A DNA stretch of 64,000 nucleotides from Cellulomonas palmilytica (GCF_021590045.1 NZ_CP062221.1:1-64000), one strand, 5' to 3'; numbered from the stretch's first letter, positions 50,556 through 60,223 are shown. The notes: a model not told the origin generated them from the sequence alone. Program-made: numbers and translations.

Positions 50556-51563
50556 TCACTCCGTCTTGGGCAGGCCGGGCGGGTTCGACTCGGACTTCTC
50601 GATCGCCTCGTTCTCGAGGCCCCAGCGCTGCAGCACCTGCAGGTAGGTGCCGTCGTCGATCGCGTGGTTGATCGCCGCGGTCACGGCGTCGACCGCGCCC
50701 GCGCCCTTCTTCGTCGCGACCGCGATCTGCGCGGTGTCGGGCCAGCCGCCGTTGAGCGTGCCGACCACCTGGAAGTCCTGCGGCGAGATCTTCGCCTGGT
50801 ACGCGAGCGACGCGTTCGGGCCCACGTACGTCTCGACGCGCCCGGACTGCAGCGCGAGCAGCACGTCCGTGAACTGCTCGTAGTACTCGGGGCCCTTGAT
50901 CGGCTCGAGGCCGTCCGCCTGGTTGAGGCGGTCCCACCCGAGGACGATCTTCTCCTGGTTGGTGCCGGAGCCGACCGCGACGACCTTGCCCGCGATGTCC
51001 TCGCGCTTGGTGATCGACGTGAGGTCCGAGCCCTTCTTGACGAGCCAGCCGAGCTCGTCGTTGCGGTAGCTGGAGAAGTCGATCGTCTCCTTGCGCTCCT
51101 CGGTCACCGTGACGTTGGAGATGACCGCGTCGACGTCGCCCGACTGCAACGCGAGCGGCCAGTCCGCCCACGCCTTGACCTCCAGGCGCAGGTCCTTGCC
51201 GAGCGCGTCGGCGACGAGCTGCGCGATGTCGGTCTCGTTGCCGATGGGGGTCGCGTCGTCGTCGGCCAGGAAGCCCAGCGGCGGGGCGGCGCCCGCGCTG
51301 ATGGCCACGACGACCTCGTCCTTGTCCTTCCAGGAGTCCGGCAGCAGCGCCACGGCCTCGTCGGAGACGGTCGTGCGGATGCGGTCCTGGTCGGGGCTCG
51401 TGCTGACCTCGAGGCCCGCGGCCTCCGGGTCGGCCGTGACGCCCGCGGCGGGCGTCTCGTCCGCGGGCTTCGCGGTGCTCACGCTCGAGCACGCGGTGAG
51501 GACGAGCAGGGACGCGCTGGCGAGGGCGGCGAGCGTCGCGCGATGGCGCGTGGTCGTCGTCAT
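50556..51563 (-). CDS. Amino-acid-type ABC transporter substrate-binding lipoprotein
   Basis: A 335-residue lipoprotein (signal LAALASASLLVLTAC, lipobox LTAC) with a SBP_bac_3 fold: PPLGFLADDDATPIGNETDIAQLVADALG, WPLALQSGDVDAVISNVTVTEERKETIDFS and VAVGSGTNQEKIVLGWDRLN. The family carries polar amino acids such as cystine or related sulfur amino acids. It ends 2 bases before the amine oxidase gene and lies 88 bases downstream of its ATPase gene. Confidence 0.92.
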   Translation of the reverse strand: MTTTTRHRATLAALASASLLVLTACSSVSTAKPADETPAAGVTADPEAAGLEVSTSPDQDRIRTTVSDEAVALLPDSWKDKDEVVVAISAGAAPPLGFLADDDATPIGNETDIAQLVADALGKDLRLEVKAWADWPLALQSGDVDAVISNVTVTEERKETIDFSSYRNDELGWLVKKGSDLTSITKREDIAGKVVAVGSGTNQEKIVLGWDRLNQADGLEPIKGPEYYEQFTDVLLALQSGRVETYVGPNASLAYQAKISPQDFQVVGTLNGGWPDTAQIAVATKKGAGAVDAVTAAINHAIDDGTYLQVLQRWGLENEAIEKSESNPPGLPKTE

Positions 51564-51651
51564 GGGGGTGCCTCTCAGTCGTGCGGCGCGGTGCCGCGTG
51601 GGGTCGGCCGGATGGCCACTGCTCGTGGGGGACGGGGCCTGCGTCGGGTCG

Positions 51652-52422
51652 TCAGAGGACCTTCTGCAGGAAGGACCGGGTGCGCTCGTGCTGCGGGTCG
51701 TCGAGCACCTCGCAGGGCGGGCCCTGCTCGACGACCACGCCGTCGTCCATGAACACGACGGTGTCCGCGACCTCGCGCGCGAAGCCGATCTCGTGCGTGA
51801 CGACGACGAGGGTCGTGCCCGAGCGGGCGACGTCCTTGATGACGTCGAGCACCTCGCCTACGAGCTCGGGGTCGAGCGCGGACGTCGGCTCGTCGAACAG
51901 CAGCACCTTGGGGCGCAGCGCCAGCGCCCGAGCGATCGCGACGCGCTGCTGCTGCCCGCCCGAGAGCTGGCGTGGCCGCACGTCGGCCTTGTCGGCGAGG
52001 CCGACGCGGGCGAGCAGCTCGCGGGCCTCCGGCTCGACCTCGGCCCGCGGGCGGCCCTGCGCCGAGACGGGCGCCTCGACGACGTTCTCGAGCGCCGTCA
52101 GGTGCGGGAACAGGTTGAAGCTCTGGAACACGAACCCGATCTGCGTGCGCTGACGCAGGATCTCGCGCTCCTTGAGCTCGCGCAGCGTGCTGCCGCGACG
52201 CACGTAGCCGACCAGGTCGCCGTCGATCGAGATGAAGCCCTTGTCGACCTTCTCCAGGTGGTTGATCGCGCGCAGCAGCGTGGACTTGCCCGAGCCCGAC
52301 GGGCCGAGCACGACCGTCACCGAGCCGGGGCGCACCGTGAGCGACACGTCCCGCAGCACCTCGAGCGTGCCGTACGACTTGTGCACGCCGTGCACCTCGA
52401 CGAGCCCGACCGGCGCGCTCAT
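51652..52422 (-). CDS. Amino-acid-type ABC transporter ATP-binding protein
   Basis: A 256-residue ATPase of the GlnQ/TcyN type. Walker A GPSGSGKST, Q-loop FVFQSFNLFPHLT, signature LSGGQQQRVAIARALAL, Walker B VLLFDEPTSALDPE and switch His VVTHEIG are all intact. The ATG overlaps the upstream permease stop (ATGA). It energises the permease encoded just upstream and pairs with the downstream binding protein. Confidence 0.95.
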   Translation of the reverse strand: MSAPVGLVEVHGVHKSYGTLEVLRDVSLTVRPGSVTVVLGPSGSGKSTLLRAINHLEKVDKGFISIDGDLVGYVRRGSTLRELKEREILRQRTQIGFVFQSFNLFPHLTALENVVEAPVSAQGRPRAEVEPEARELLARVGLADKADVRPRQLSGGQQQRVAIARALALRPKVLLFDEPTSALDPELVGEVLDVIKDVARSGTTLVVVTHEIGFAREVADTVVFMDDGVVVEQGPPCEVLDDPQHERTRSFLQKVL

Positions 52423-53501
52423 GCCAGCCCTCCGATGTCCGAGCGACGCGTGCGCGTCAGCACCCCGACGTGCGCGCGGGCGGCGTAGCCGGGCGGGACG
52501 CTCGCGGGCACCGGGCGACCCGTGAGCCGGGCCGACGCGACGAGCACCGACCAGCGGGCGCGCTGCAGCGGCGTGGGCGGCAGCGTGCGCACCGCGCCCT
52601 TCGCGTAGTGCCGCTCGACGTAGTACTGCACGACCGTGATGAGCGTCGTCAGCAGGAGGTACCAGATCGCCGCGACGAGCAGCAGCGGCACGATCCGGCC
52701 GTTGCGGCCCATGATCACGCTGACGATGTAGAACAGCTCGCCGTACGCCAGCACGTAGACGATCGACGTGCCCTTGAGCAGGCCGATGACCTCGTTGACC
52801 GCGGTCGGCACGATCGAGCGCATGGCCTGCGGCAGGATGATGCGGGTCACCTGCCGGCGCCGCGGGATGCCGAGCGACGCGGCCGCCTCCTGCTGCCCCT
52901 GGTCGACCGACAGGATCCCGGCGCGCACGATCTCCGCGGAGTACGCCGCCTGCGACAGGCCCAGGCCGAGGATCGCTGCCCAGAACTTGTCGACGAGCGA
53001 GAGCGTGTCGACCCACGCGAACTCCGGGCCGAACGGGATCCCGAGGCTCAGGTGCGGGTACAGGTAGGCGAGGTTGTACCAGAGCAGCAGCTGCAGCAGC
53101 AGCGGCACCGAGCGGAACACCCACGTGTACGTCCACGACACGGCCTGCAGCAGCGGCGACCGGGACAGGCGCATGAGCGCGAGCACCGTGCCGAGCGTGA
53201 ACCCGACGACCGACGCGAGCGCGGTCAGGCGCACGGTCCCCCACACGCCCTCGAGCACGGACGGCCACGTCAGGTACCTCGCGACGAGGTCCCACTCCCA
53301 GCGCGCGTTCGTCACCAACGAGGACACGACCATCGCGAGCAGCACGAGCACGCCCGCGGTCGCGACCCAGCGGCCCGGGTGGCGTGCCGGCACGATGCGC
53401 AGGTCCTCCAGGCGCGTGCCGTCGGCCGCGTCGAGCACCGGCGGGGCCGTGGGCGGCACGACGAGGCGCGACTCGTCCTGCGCGAGCGACGGCGCGGTCA
53501 T
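52419..53501 (-). CDS. Amino-acid-type ABC transporter permease
   Basis: A 360-residue permease of the HisM/GlnP type with the EAA loop SVDQGQQEAAASLGIPRRRQVTRIILPQA (residues about 228-256) and five or six helices including TVRLTALASVVGFTLGTVLALM and FRSVPLLLQLLLWYNLAYLY. A single permease may form a homodimer. The ATG at 53501 overlaps the preceding GNAT stop; the extra 16 codons of the open frame are ignored. Confidence 0.93.
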   Translation of the reverse strand: MTAPSLAQDESRLVVPPTAPPVLDAADGTRLEDLRIVPARHPGRWVATAGVLVLLAMVVSSLVTNARWEWDLVARYLTWPSVLEGVWGTVRLTALASVVGFTLGTVLALMRLSRSPLLQAVSWTYTWVFRSVPLLLQLLLWYNLAYLYPHLSLGIPFGPEFAWVDTLSLVDKFWAAILGLGLSQAAYSAEIVRAGILSVDQGQQEAAASLGIPRRRQVTRIILPQAMRSIVPTAVNEVIGLLKGTSIVYVLAYGELFYIVSVIMGRNGRIVPLLLVAAIWYLLLTTLITVVQYYVERHYAKGAVRTLPPTPLQRARWSVLVASARLTGRPVPASVPPGYAARAHVGVLTRTRRSDIGGLA

Positions 53502-54094
53502 CGCGCACCACCCGTCGACGCACCAGTCACTACGAGCGCGTCGAGCCACTTCTCGAACGGCAGGGGGCCGGTCTGCGGGCGGTTCGCCGGGTCGAACAGC
53601 GGCGTGTAGCCCGTCGCGAGGTAGAGCTCGGCGGCCTCCGGCTGGCGCGGCCCGGTCGTGAGGTAGATGCGCCGGTAGCCGCGGGCGCGGGCGCGCTCCT
53701 CGAGCTCGACGAGCACGCGGCGGGCCAGCCCCCGGCGCCGGTGCGCCGAGTGCGTCCAGATGCGCTTGAGCTCGGCCGTCGGCAGCGCGGGCGAGCCGTC
53801 CGCGGTGCGCGCCCGGGGCCGCGCGAGCCGGGCCGGGTCGCCGGCCTCGGGCTCGACGCGACGCCGGAACGCGCCGCCCGCGACCGGGCGACCGCCCTCG
53901 AGCAGCAGCAGCAGGTCACCGTCCGGGGCCGCGAACTCGTGCGCCGGGTACTGCTCGAGCTCGGCGCGCAGCTGCTCGGCCGTCAGGACGCGCTGGTAGC
54001 GGGTCCAGTACTCGTGCGCGAGCTCGTCGAGCAGCGGCCTGACGAGCGGGTCGTGCATCGCGACCGAGCGCACCTCGAGCGTGGTCGTGCTCAT
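53498..54094 (-). CDS. GNAT-family N-acetyltransferase of the sulfur operon
   Basis: A 198-residue GNAT: VRPLLDELAHEYWTRYQ, GGRPVAGGAFRR, LKRIWTHSAHRRRGLARRVLVELEERARARGYRRIYLTTG (described by position about 118-157; acetyl-CoA loop RRRGLA) and AAELYLATGYTPL. It is coupled on both sides (ATGA overlaps with DUF1684 and permease genes). GNATs in comparable Bacillus operons (yxe, ytm) N-acetylate S-(2-succino)cysteine before an LLM monooxygenase acts. The same role here is a reasonable inference, not shown. Confidence 0.88.
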   Translation of the reverse strand: MSTTTLEVRSVAMHDPLVRPLLDELAHEYWTRYQRVLTAEQLRAELEQYPAHEFAAPDGDLLLLLEGGRPVAGGAFRRRVEPEAGDPARLARPRARTADGSPALPTAELKRIWTHSAHRRRGLARRVLVELEERARARGYRRIYLTTGPRQPEAAELYLATGYTPLFDPANRPQTGPLPFEKWLDALVVTGASTGGAR

Positions 54095-54879
54095 CGTGGT
54101 GCCCGCTCCCCCGCCGCGACGGCGAACGGCACGTGGTTGCCCTCGAGCGGCGCGGGGCACGTGCCGAAGTCGCTGAACGCGTACGGCAGGTTCAGCGCCC
54201 GGTTGAGGTCGAGCCGCACGGTGCTGCGGTCCGCCGACGGCTCGGGGAACACGATCCGCCACGGGGCCAGGCCGGGCGCCTCGTCGGTGAACAGCAGCGC
54301 CGGCGCGCCGCCCTTGCCGCCCGTCAGCCGCAGCGTCACGGTCCGGCCGTCGCGCTCCAGGTCGACCTCGCCGACGACGCTCACGTGGTGCACGAGCCCG
54401 GGTCGCGCCGCGCCGACGACGGCCGCGCGCGGCTCGTCGTACCAGCGCACGGGCACGTCCAGCACCCACGACGCGTCGTACGGGAACGTCGGCACGCCGT
54501 CGAAGTCGCGCAGCGCGGCCGCGCGCGGGTCCCGCAGGCGGATCGCGTAGCGGCCCGTGCGGCGGACCAGCTCGACCGCGACGTCCGCGTCCGCACCCGT
54601 GCGGCCCTGCGGCGTGTACGTCTGCACGACCTGCGAGCCCGCCTCGGCGACGACGTGCGTCGTCGCGCCGGAGAGGTCCGCGGTGCGCGCGTGGTGAGCG
54701 CCGTCCTCGTCGGCCCACCACAGGCCGGGCACGTCCGCGAGCGCGGTCGGCGTCGACGGCAGGTCCAGGTAGGCCACGAGCGTGAGCCAGCCGTGCGGCG
54801 TCGCGAGGTCGCGCTCGCGCGCCTCGTGCCACGTCGCCCAGTCGGCCTGCTCCTGCGTGCGGGTGTCCAGCGTGGTCAT
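54091..54879 (-). CDS. DUF1684 protein
   Basis: A 262-residue protein with the DUF1684 pattern: WHEARERDLATPHGWLTLVAYLDL at the N-terminus and the C-terminal RIVFPEPSADRSTVRLDLNRALNLPYAFSDFGTCPAPLEGNHVPFAVAAGE (described by position 208-258), with the N-R-A-x-N-P-x-C-A-F-type core seen here as NRALNLPYAFSDFGTCP. The function is unknown; its coupling with transport and LLM genes suggests a role with the organosulfur substrate. No signal peptide. Confidence 0.9.
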   Translation of the reverse strand: MTTLDTRTQEQADWATWHEARERDLATPHGWLTLVAYLDLPSTPTALADVPGLWWADEDGAHHARTADLSGATTHVVAEAGSQVVQTYTPQGRTGADADVAVELVRRTGRYAIRLRDPRAAALRDFDGVPTFPYDASWVLDVPVRWYDEPRAAVVGAARPGLVHHVSVVGEVDLERDGRTVTLRLTGGKGGAPALLFTDEAPGLAPWRIVFPEPSADRSTVRLDLNRALNLPYAFSDFGTCPAPLEGNHVPFAVAAGERAPR

Positions 54880-56612
54880 CGGTGCGCCTCTCTCGTAGCG
54901 GGTGTCGCGGCCGCCGCGCGGCCCGGGATCGCCCCGACCAGCTCGACGGTGTACGGGTCCTGCGGGTGGTCGAAGACCTGGTCGACCGGGCCGGTCTCGA
55001 CGAGGCGTCCGGCGCTCATCACGCCGACGACGTCGGCGACCTGCCGCACCACGGCCAGGTCGTGCGAGATGAACAGGTACGTCAGGGCGCGTTCGGCGCG
55101 CAGGTCCGCCAGCAGGGACAGCACGCGCGCCTGCACCGAGACGTCGAGCGCGCTCGTCGGCTCGTCGAGCACCAGCAGGTCCGGGTCGAGCGCGAGGGCC
55201 CGCGCGATCGCGACGCGCTGGCGCTGCCCGCCCGACAGCTCGCCCGGGCGCCGGCGCGCGGCGTCCGCGGGCAGTCGCACCAGGTCGAGCAGCTCGGCGA
55301 CGCGCGCGCGGCGCTCGGCGGGCGTGCCCACGCGGTGCGCGCGCAGCGGCTCGTCGACCACCTGCGCGACCGTGAACCGCGGGTCGAGCGACGCGTACGG
55401 GTTCTGGTGGACCAGCTGCGTGCGGCGGCGCAGCGTCCGCAGCGCCTCGCCGCGGGCCCCCGCGACCTCGGCTCCGTCGAACCGGACCGACCCGCCGTCC
55501 GCGCGCTCGAGGTCGAGCACGAGCCGCGCGGTCGTGGACTTGCCCGAGCCGGACTCCCCGACGAGCACGAACGCCGAGCCGCGGGGCGCCGAGAACGACA
55601 CGTCGTCGACCGCGCGCACGTCGACGCCCGAGCGCCGACCGCCGACGTGGAACGTCTTGCGCAGGTGCTCGACGACGAGCAGGTCGTCGGTCGCCGCGTC
55701 CGCGGCCGCCTGGCGCGGGCTCGTCGTGACCGGGACGCGCGCCGCCTCGTCGGGAGCACGCAGGCCGGGAGCGGCCGCGAGGAGCTCGCGCGTGTACGGG
55801 TGCTGCGGGTCACCGAGCACCTGGGCCGTCGGGCCGGACTCGACGACCTCGCCGTCCTTCATCACGACGACGCGCTCGGCCCGGTCCGCCGCGACCGCGA
55901 GGTCGTGCGTGATGAGCAGCACCGCGGTGCCGGCGCGCGCGGTGAGGTCCGCGAGCAGGTCGAGCACGCGGCGCTGCACGGTGACGTCGAGCGCGCTCGT
56001 CGGCTCGTCGGCCACGACGAGCTCGGGCTCGCACGCGAGCGCGATACCGATGAGCACGCGCTGGCGCATGCCGCCCGACAGCTCGTGCGGGTGCTGACGC
56101 GCCCGTGCCCGCGGCTCGTCGATGCCCACGGACGCCAGCACCTCCACGGCACGCTCGCGCGCGTCGCGGCGCCCGGCGCGGCCGTGGATGCGCAGCACCT
56201 CGGCCACCTGGTCGCCGATCCGCTGCACGGGGTTGAGCGCGACGCCCGGGTCCTGCGGGACCAGGCCGATGCGCGCGCCGCGCACCCGCGGCCACGCGCG
56301 GGCCGGGAGCGTCGCGAGGTCGAGCGACGTGCGCTCGTCGGCGCCGAGCTCGACCGACCCGGCCGTCACGCGCCCGGTCTCGGGGAGCAGCCCGACGACC
56401 GCGTGCGCCGTGGTGGACTTGCCCGAGCCGGACTCGCCGACGAGCGCGACGACCTCGCCCGGCAGGACGTGCAGGTCCACGCCGCGCACCGCGTCGACGT
56501 CGCCCGCCGAGCCCTCGTACGTCACGCGCAGGCCGCGCACGTCGAGCACCGGACGGGTGGTCGGACGGGGGCCGTCCGCGACCGTCGTCGTCGCCAGGGT
56601 CTGCGTGCTCAT
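54876..56612 (-). CDS. Fused dual ABC ATPase of a peptide-type importer (DppD-DppF-like)
   Basis: A 578-residue protein with two complete ATPase domains in one chain. Domain 1 (about 20-265): Walker A GESGSGKST, signature LSGGMRQRVLIGIAL, Walker B ADEPTSALD. Domain 2 (about 310-565): Walker A GESGSGKST, Q-loop LVHQNPYASLDP, signature LSGGQRQRVAIARAL, Walker B LDEPTSALD and ISHDLAVVR. This replaces the usual separate DppD and DppF. It overlaps both neighbours by 4 bases and powers the two permeases encoded upstream. Confidence 0.95.
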   Translation of the reverse strand: MSTQTLATTTVADGPRPTTRPVLDVRGLRVTYEGSAGDVDAVRGVDLHVLPGEVVALVGESGSGKSTTAHAVVGLLPETGRVTAGSVELGADERTSLDLATLPARAWPRVRGARIGLVPQDPGVALNPVQRIGDQVAEVLRIHGRAGRRDARERAVEVLASVGIDEPRARARQHPHELSGGMRQRVLIGIALACEPELVVADEPTSALDVTVQRRVLDLLADLTARAGTAVLLITHDLAVAADRAERVVVMKDGEVVESGPTAQVLGDPQHPYTRELLAAAPGLRAPDEAARVPVTTSPRQAAADAATDDLLVVEHLRKTFHVGGRRSGVDVRAVDDVSFSAPRGSAFVLVGESGSGKSTTARLVLDLERADGGSVRFDGAEVAGARGEALRTLRRRTQLVHQNPYASLDPRFTVAQVVDEPLRAHRVGTPAERRARVAELLDLVRLPADAARRRPGELSGGQRQRVAIARALALDPDLLVLDEPTSALDVSVQARVLSLLADLRAERALTYLFISHDLAVVRQVADVVGVMSAGRLVETGPVDQVFDHPQDPYTVELVGAIPGRAAAATPATREAHR

Positions 56613-57553
56613 CGCGCCGCCCTCCCGCCGCGCTCGAGCGCGCGGCCCAGGCGGCCCGCCGCCAGCACCACGACGGCGATGACCACGCCGGGCAGCGTCG
56701 GGTACCACCACGCGGTCGCGAGGTAGTTGCGGCCCTCCGCGACCAGCGAGCCCCACTCGGGTGTCGGCGGCACCGCCCCGAAGCCCAGGAAGCTCAGCGC
56801 CGAGACCGCGAGGACCACCGAGCCCAGCTCGATCGTCGCGAGCGCCAGGACCGGGCCCGTCGAGTTCGGCACCACGTGCCGGCCCAGGACCGCGCCGCGG
56901 CGGGCGCCCGCGAGCCGCGCCGCCTCGACGTACGTCGCGCCCCGCACCCGCAGGACCTCGGCGCGCATGACGCGCGCGAACGTCGCGACCGACGCGACGC
57001 CCACGGCCACCGCGACCTTGAGCGTCCCGAACCCGAGGACCGTCACGACCGCGAGCGACAGGAGCAGCCCCGGGATCGCGAGCAGCACGTCCGCGAACCG
57101 CATGAGCGCGTCGTCCACCCGCCCGCCGACGAAGCCCGCGACCAGACCCAGCGCCGAGCCGGCGCCCAGCGCGATCGCGATCGCGACCACCGCCGCCTGC
57201 AGCGACAGTCCCGTGCCGTGCACCGTGCGCGCGAACAGGTCGCGGCCCAGGTGGTCCGTCCCGAACCAGTGCTGCGCGCTCGGGCCCAGCAGGTTGTCCG
57301 CCGGGACGCCCGTGATCGGGTCGTAGGACGTGAACGCCGTGGGCACGAGCGCCCACGCGACGACGACCGCGACCACCAGGAGCGAGACGACCGCTCCGGG
57401 CCGCGCGAGCGGGTGGCGCCGCACGCGGGCGAGCCGCGCGCGCTGTGTCGTCGTGCCGGTCGTGCTCCCGACCGGTGCCGGGACGCTCGTCGTGCCGGTC
57501 GCACGCACCGACGCGACGCGCACGTCCGCGACGCGGGTACCCAGGACGCTCAT
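56609..57553 (-). CDS. Peptide-type ABC permease (DppC-like)
   Basis: A 314-residue permease: an N-terminal tail, one helix (AVVSLLVVAVVVAWALVPTAF), the periplasmic GTDHLGRDLFARTVHG motif that is diagnostic of DppC/OppC, then the EAA loop region YVEAARLAGARRGAVLGRHVVPN. The C-terminal SALSFLGFGAVPPTPEWGSLVAEGR is also typical. The ATG overlaps the DppB-like stop. Confidence 0.94.
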   Translation of the reverse strand: MSVLGTRVADVRVASVRATGTTSVPAPVGSTTGTTTQRARLARVRRHPLARPGAVVSLLVVAVVVAWALVPTAFTSYDPITGVPADNLLGPSAQHWFGTDHLGRDLFARTVHGTGLSLQAAVVAIAIALGAGSALGLVAGFVGGRVDDALMRFADVLLAIPGLLLSLAVVTVLGFGTLKVAVAVGVASVATFARVMRAEVLRVRGATYVEAARLAGARRGAVLGRHVVPNSTGPVLALATIELGSVVLAVSALSFLGFGAVPPTPEWGSLVAEGRNYLATAWWYPTLPGVVIAVVVLAAGRLGRALERGGRAAR

Positions 57554-58503
57554 GCCGCCTTCCTTGCCAGGTGGGGACCCGTGCGCGGGTCCAGCAGCGG
57601 GTAGGCCAGGTCGACCAGCAGGTTCACGACGACGAACACGAGCGCCGCGACCAGCACGAGGCCGAGCACCACGGGGATGTCCTGCGACGTCACGGCGGAC
57701 TGCACGAGGCGTCCGAAGCCCTGGCGGGAGAACACCGTCTCCACCACCACGGCCCCGGCGAGCAGGTTCCCGACGATCACGCCGAGCAGCGTCAGGGCCG
57801 GCAGCGCCGCATTGCGGGTCACGTGCCGCAGCTGCACACGCGTACGCGTCGCACCCTTCGCGAGCGCCGTCTCCACGTACGGCGCGGCCCATGCGGCCCG
57901 CATGCCCTGCGCGAGCACCTGCGCGATCGTCGCCGACAAGGGGATCGCCAGGGTGACCGCCGGCAGGACGAGGCTCGCGAAGCCCTGGTTGCCGACGGCC
58001 GGGAACACCGGCAGGCGGAACGACAGCAGCTGCAGCAGCACCAGCCCCACCCAGAACGTCGGCACCGCGACGCCCAGCGGCGGCAGCGCGAGCAGCAGGC
58101 CACGCAGCCGCGACGAGCGCGTCCACGACGCCGACGACGCGAGCCCCAGCCCGCCGACCACCGCGAGCAGCAGCGCGAACCCCGTGAGCCGCGCGGTCTC
58201 CGGCAGCGCCTGCCCGATGAGCGTCGCCACCGGCGCACCCGACGCGAAAGACGTCCCGAGGTCGCCCGTCGCCGCGTTCCCGAGCGCCTGCAGGTACTGC
58301 TGGAACGGGCTCTGGTCGAGCCCCAGGCGGTCGCGCAGCGCCTCCGCCTGCGCCGGGTCGACGCCCCCGCCGCCGGTGCCCGCGTCGAGCATGATGCTCG
58401 CCGGGTCGCTCGGCAGCAGGTAGAGGACCACGAAGGTGACCGTGAACGCCGCGAGGAGCACGACGAGGGCCGCGGCGACCCGGCGCAGGACGTAGGTGGT
58501 CAT
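57550..58503 (-). CDS. Peptide-type ABC permease (DppB-like)
   Basis: A 317-residue permease: N-terminal helix, then the DppB/OppB signature LGLDQSPFQQYLQALGNAATGDLGTSF, six helices in all, the EAA loop YVETALAKGATRTRVQLRHVTRNA and the terminal DLAYPLLDPRT. It is coupled (ATGA) to the binding-protein gene upstream and to dppC-like downstream. Confidence 0.94.
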   Translation of the reverse strand: MTTYVLRRVAAALVVLLAAFTVTFVVLYLLPSDPASIMLDAGTGGGGVDPAQAEALRDRLGLDQSPFQQYLQALGNAATGDLGTSFASGAPVATLIGQALPETARLTGFALLLAVVGGLGLASSASWTRSSRLRGLLLALPPLGVAVPTFWVGLVLLQLLSFRLPVFPAVGNQGFASLVLPAVTLAIPLSATIAQVLAQGMRAAWAAPYVETALAKGATRTRVQLRHVTRNAALPALTLLGVIVGNLLAGAVVVETVFSRQGFGRLVQSAVTSQDIPVVLGLVLVAALVFVVVNLLVDLAYPLLDPRTGPHLARKAA

Positions 58504-60158
58504 CAGTCCTGCTCGATCCAGGCGTCGTGGAACAGCAGGCGGGAGGACGCGTCGAACGTCACGCCGTGCACGTCACCGGCCACGCCGATGGACTGCGCGA
58601 GCTCGAACAGCGGGATCGCGAGCGCCTGGTCGACGATCTCCTGCTGCGCCTGCGCGACCAGGTCCGCACGCTTCGCCGGGTCGGCCGCGGCGAGCTGGTC
58701 CGCGAGCAGCGGGTCGAGCACGTCGTCGGCCTCGCGGTGGTTGATGTTGCGGCCCGTCGAGGCGAACTGCGGGCGCAGGATGTCCGCGTCGGCGCGCGTG
58801 ACGTTGTAGTAGTACGTGTCGTAGTCGCCCGAGTCGAGCAGCGCCTGCTGGTCGGCGGGCGTGACCTGCCGCAGCACCAGGTCGATCCCGACCGCGCGCA
58901 GCTGCTGCTGCACGAGCTCGAGCACCGCCTGCGAGCCCGTGAACAGCGGCGCGTACACCACGTCGATGCTGAGCTTCTCGCCGTCCTTCGCGCGGATGCC
59001 GTCGGCGCCCGCGACCCAGCCCGCGTCGTCGAGGAGTGACGCCGCCGCGGCCGCGTCGAGCGCGAGGTCGTCGGACAGGTCCGTGTACCCCGGCGTGGTG
59101 GACGCGAGCACGCTCGTCGCCGGCTCGAACGCGTCCGACAGGACCGTGTCGACCAGCTGCTGCCGGTCGATCGCGAGGTTCAGCGCCTGGCGCACCGCGA
59201 CGTCGTCGAGCGGCGCGGCCGAGACGTTCGGCTGCAGGACGAACGTGACGCCCGGGTTGGTGCGCGTGAGCACCGAGCCGCCCGCGCCCTCGACCTGCGC
59301 GACGTCCTGCGGAAGCACGTCCCCGACCGCGTCGAACTGGTCGGACGCGAGCCCGCCGGCCCGCACGCCCGACTCCGGGACGACCGTGAACTGGATCTTG
59401 TCCAGGTACGCCTCGCCGTCGTTCTCACCGAGTCCCGACGGCCACGCGTACCCGTCGCGGCGGGTCACGACCGCGCCCTGGTCCTGCGTGTAGCTCTCGA
59501 GCACGAACGGCCCCGAGCCGACGACCTTGCCCTGCAGGCGCTCGTTCGGGTCGACCGCCGCCGTGGCGTCGGACAGGATCGCGAGCGACACCGTGGACGT
59601 GGCCTGCAGGAACTGCGCGTTCGGCGCGTCGAAAGCGACGGTCGCGGTGTGCTCGTCGACGACCGTCGTGCCGGCGTACCCGGCGAGGTAGCTCGCGGCG
59701 AGCGGCGCGGTCGCGCCGAGCTCGCCCGTGAGCGCGTCGAAGTTCGCCTTGACCGTGGTGGCGGTCAGCGGCGTGCCGTCGGAGAACGTCACGTCGTCGC
59801 GCAGGTGGAACGTGAACGTCGTGAGGTCGTCGCTCACCTCCCAGGACTCCGCGAGCCACGGGACGATCTCGCCCGTCGTCAGGTCCTGGTCCGTGAGCGA
59901 GTCCGCGAGCTGGCGCGCGATGTAGATGCTGACGTTCGAGCCGACCTGCTGCGGGTCGACGCCCGACGGGGAGGCGCCGAGCGCGAAGCGCAGCGTGCCG
60001 CCCGGCGTCGCGTCGGCGGTGTCGGCGGTCGTGGTCGCGGCGGCGCTCGTCCCGGACGTCGTGCCGCCCGACGAGCAGGCGGCGAGCAGCAGGGCCGGGA
60101 CGACGAGCGTCGCGGCGAGCGCGCGGGCACGGGCGGGGATCCGCGGGGTGCGGGTCAT
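58503..60158 (-). CDS. Peptide-type ABC transporter substrate-binding lipoprotein
   Basis: A 551-residue SBP_bac_5 lipoprotein: basic N-terminus, hydrophobic segment and lipobox (LVVPALLLAAC), then GGTLRFALGASPSGVDPQQVGSNVSIYIARQLADSL, AESWEVSDDLTTFTFHLRDDVTFSDGTPLTA (family signature) and the C-terminal lobe ending LFHDAWIEQD. Such proteins near LLM clusters carry organosulfur or aromatic compounds more often than peptides (inference). It stands 65 bases after the NtaA-type monooxygenase gene. Confidence 0.93.
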   Translation of the reverse strand: MTRTPRIPARARALAATLVVPALLLAACSSGGTTSGTSAAATTTADTADATPGGTLRFALGASPSGVDPQQVGSNVSIYIARQLADSLTDQDLTTGEIVPWLAESWEVSDDLTTFTFHLRDDVTFSDGTPLTATTVKANFDALTGELGATAPLAASYLAGYAGTTVVDEHTATVAFDAPNAQFLQATSTVSLAILSDATAAVDPNERLQGKVVGSGPFVLESYTQDQGAVVTRRDGYAWPSGLGENDGEAYLDKIQFTVVPESGVRAGGLASDQFDAVGDVLPQDVAQVEGAGGSVLTRTNPGVTFVLQPNVSAAPLDDVAVRQALNLAIDRQQLVDTVLSDAFEPATSVLASTTPGYTDLSDDLALDAAAAASLLDDAGWVAGADGIRAKDGEKLSIDVVYAPLFTGSQAVLELVQQQLRAVGIDLVLRQVTPADQQALLDSGDYDTYYYNVTRADADILRPQFASTGRNINHREADDVLDPLLADQLAAADPAKRADLVAQAQQEIVDQALAIPLFELAQSIGVAGDVHGVTFDASSRLLFHDAWIEQD

Positions 60159-60223
60159 GGTGTCCTCTCAGGGGGAACGGGGGACGAACGGGGGGTCGTG
60201 GGTCGTGCGGGTCGCAGGCCGGG

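Noticed and set aside
53498..54094. GNAT in the sulfur operon considered as another toxin
   Set aside because: It lacks the toxin-type N-terminus, has no ribbon-helix-helix partner, and is coupled to transport genes.
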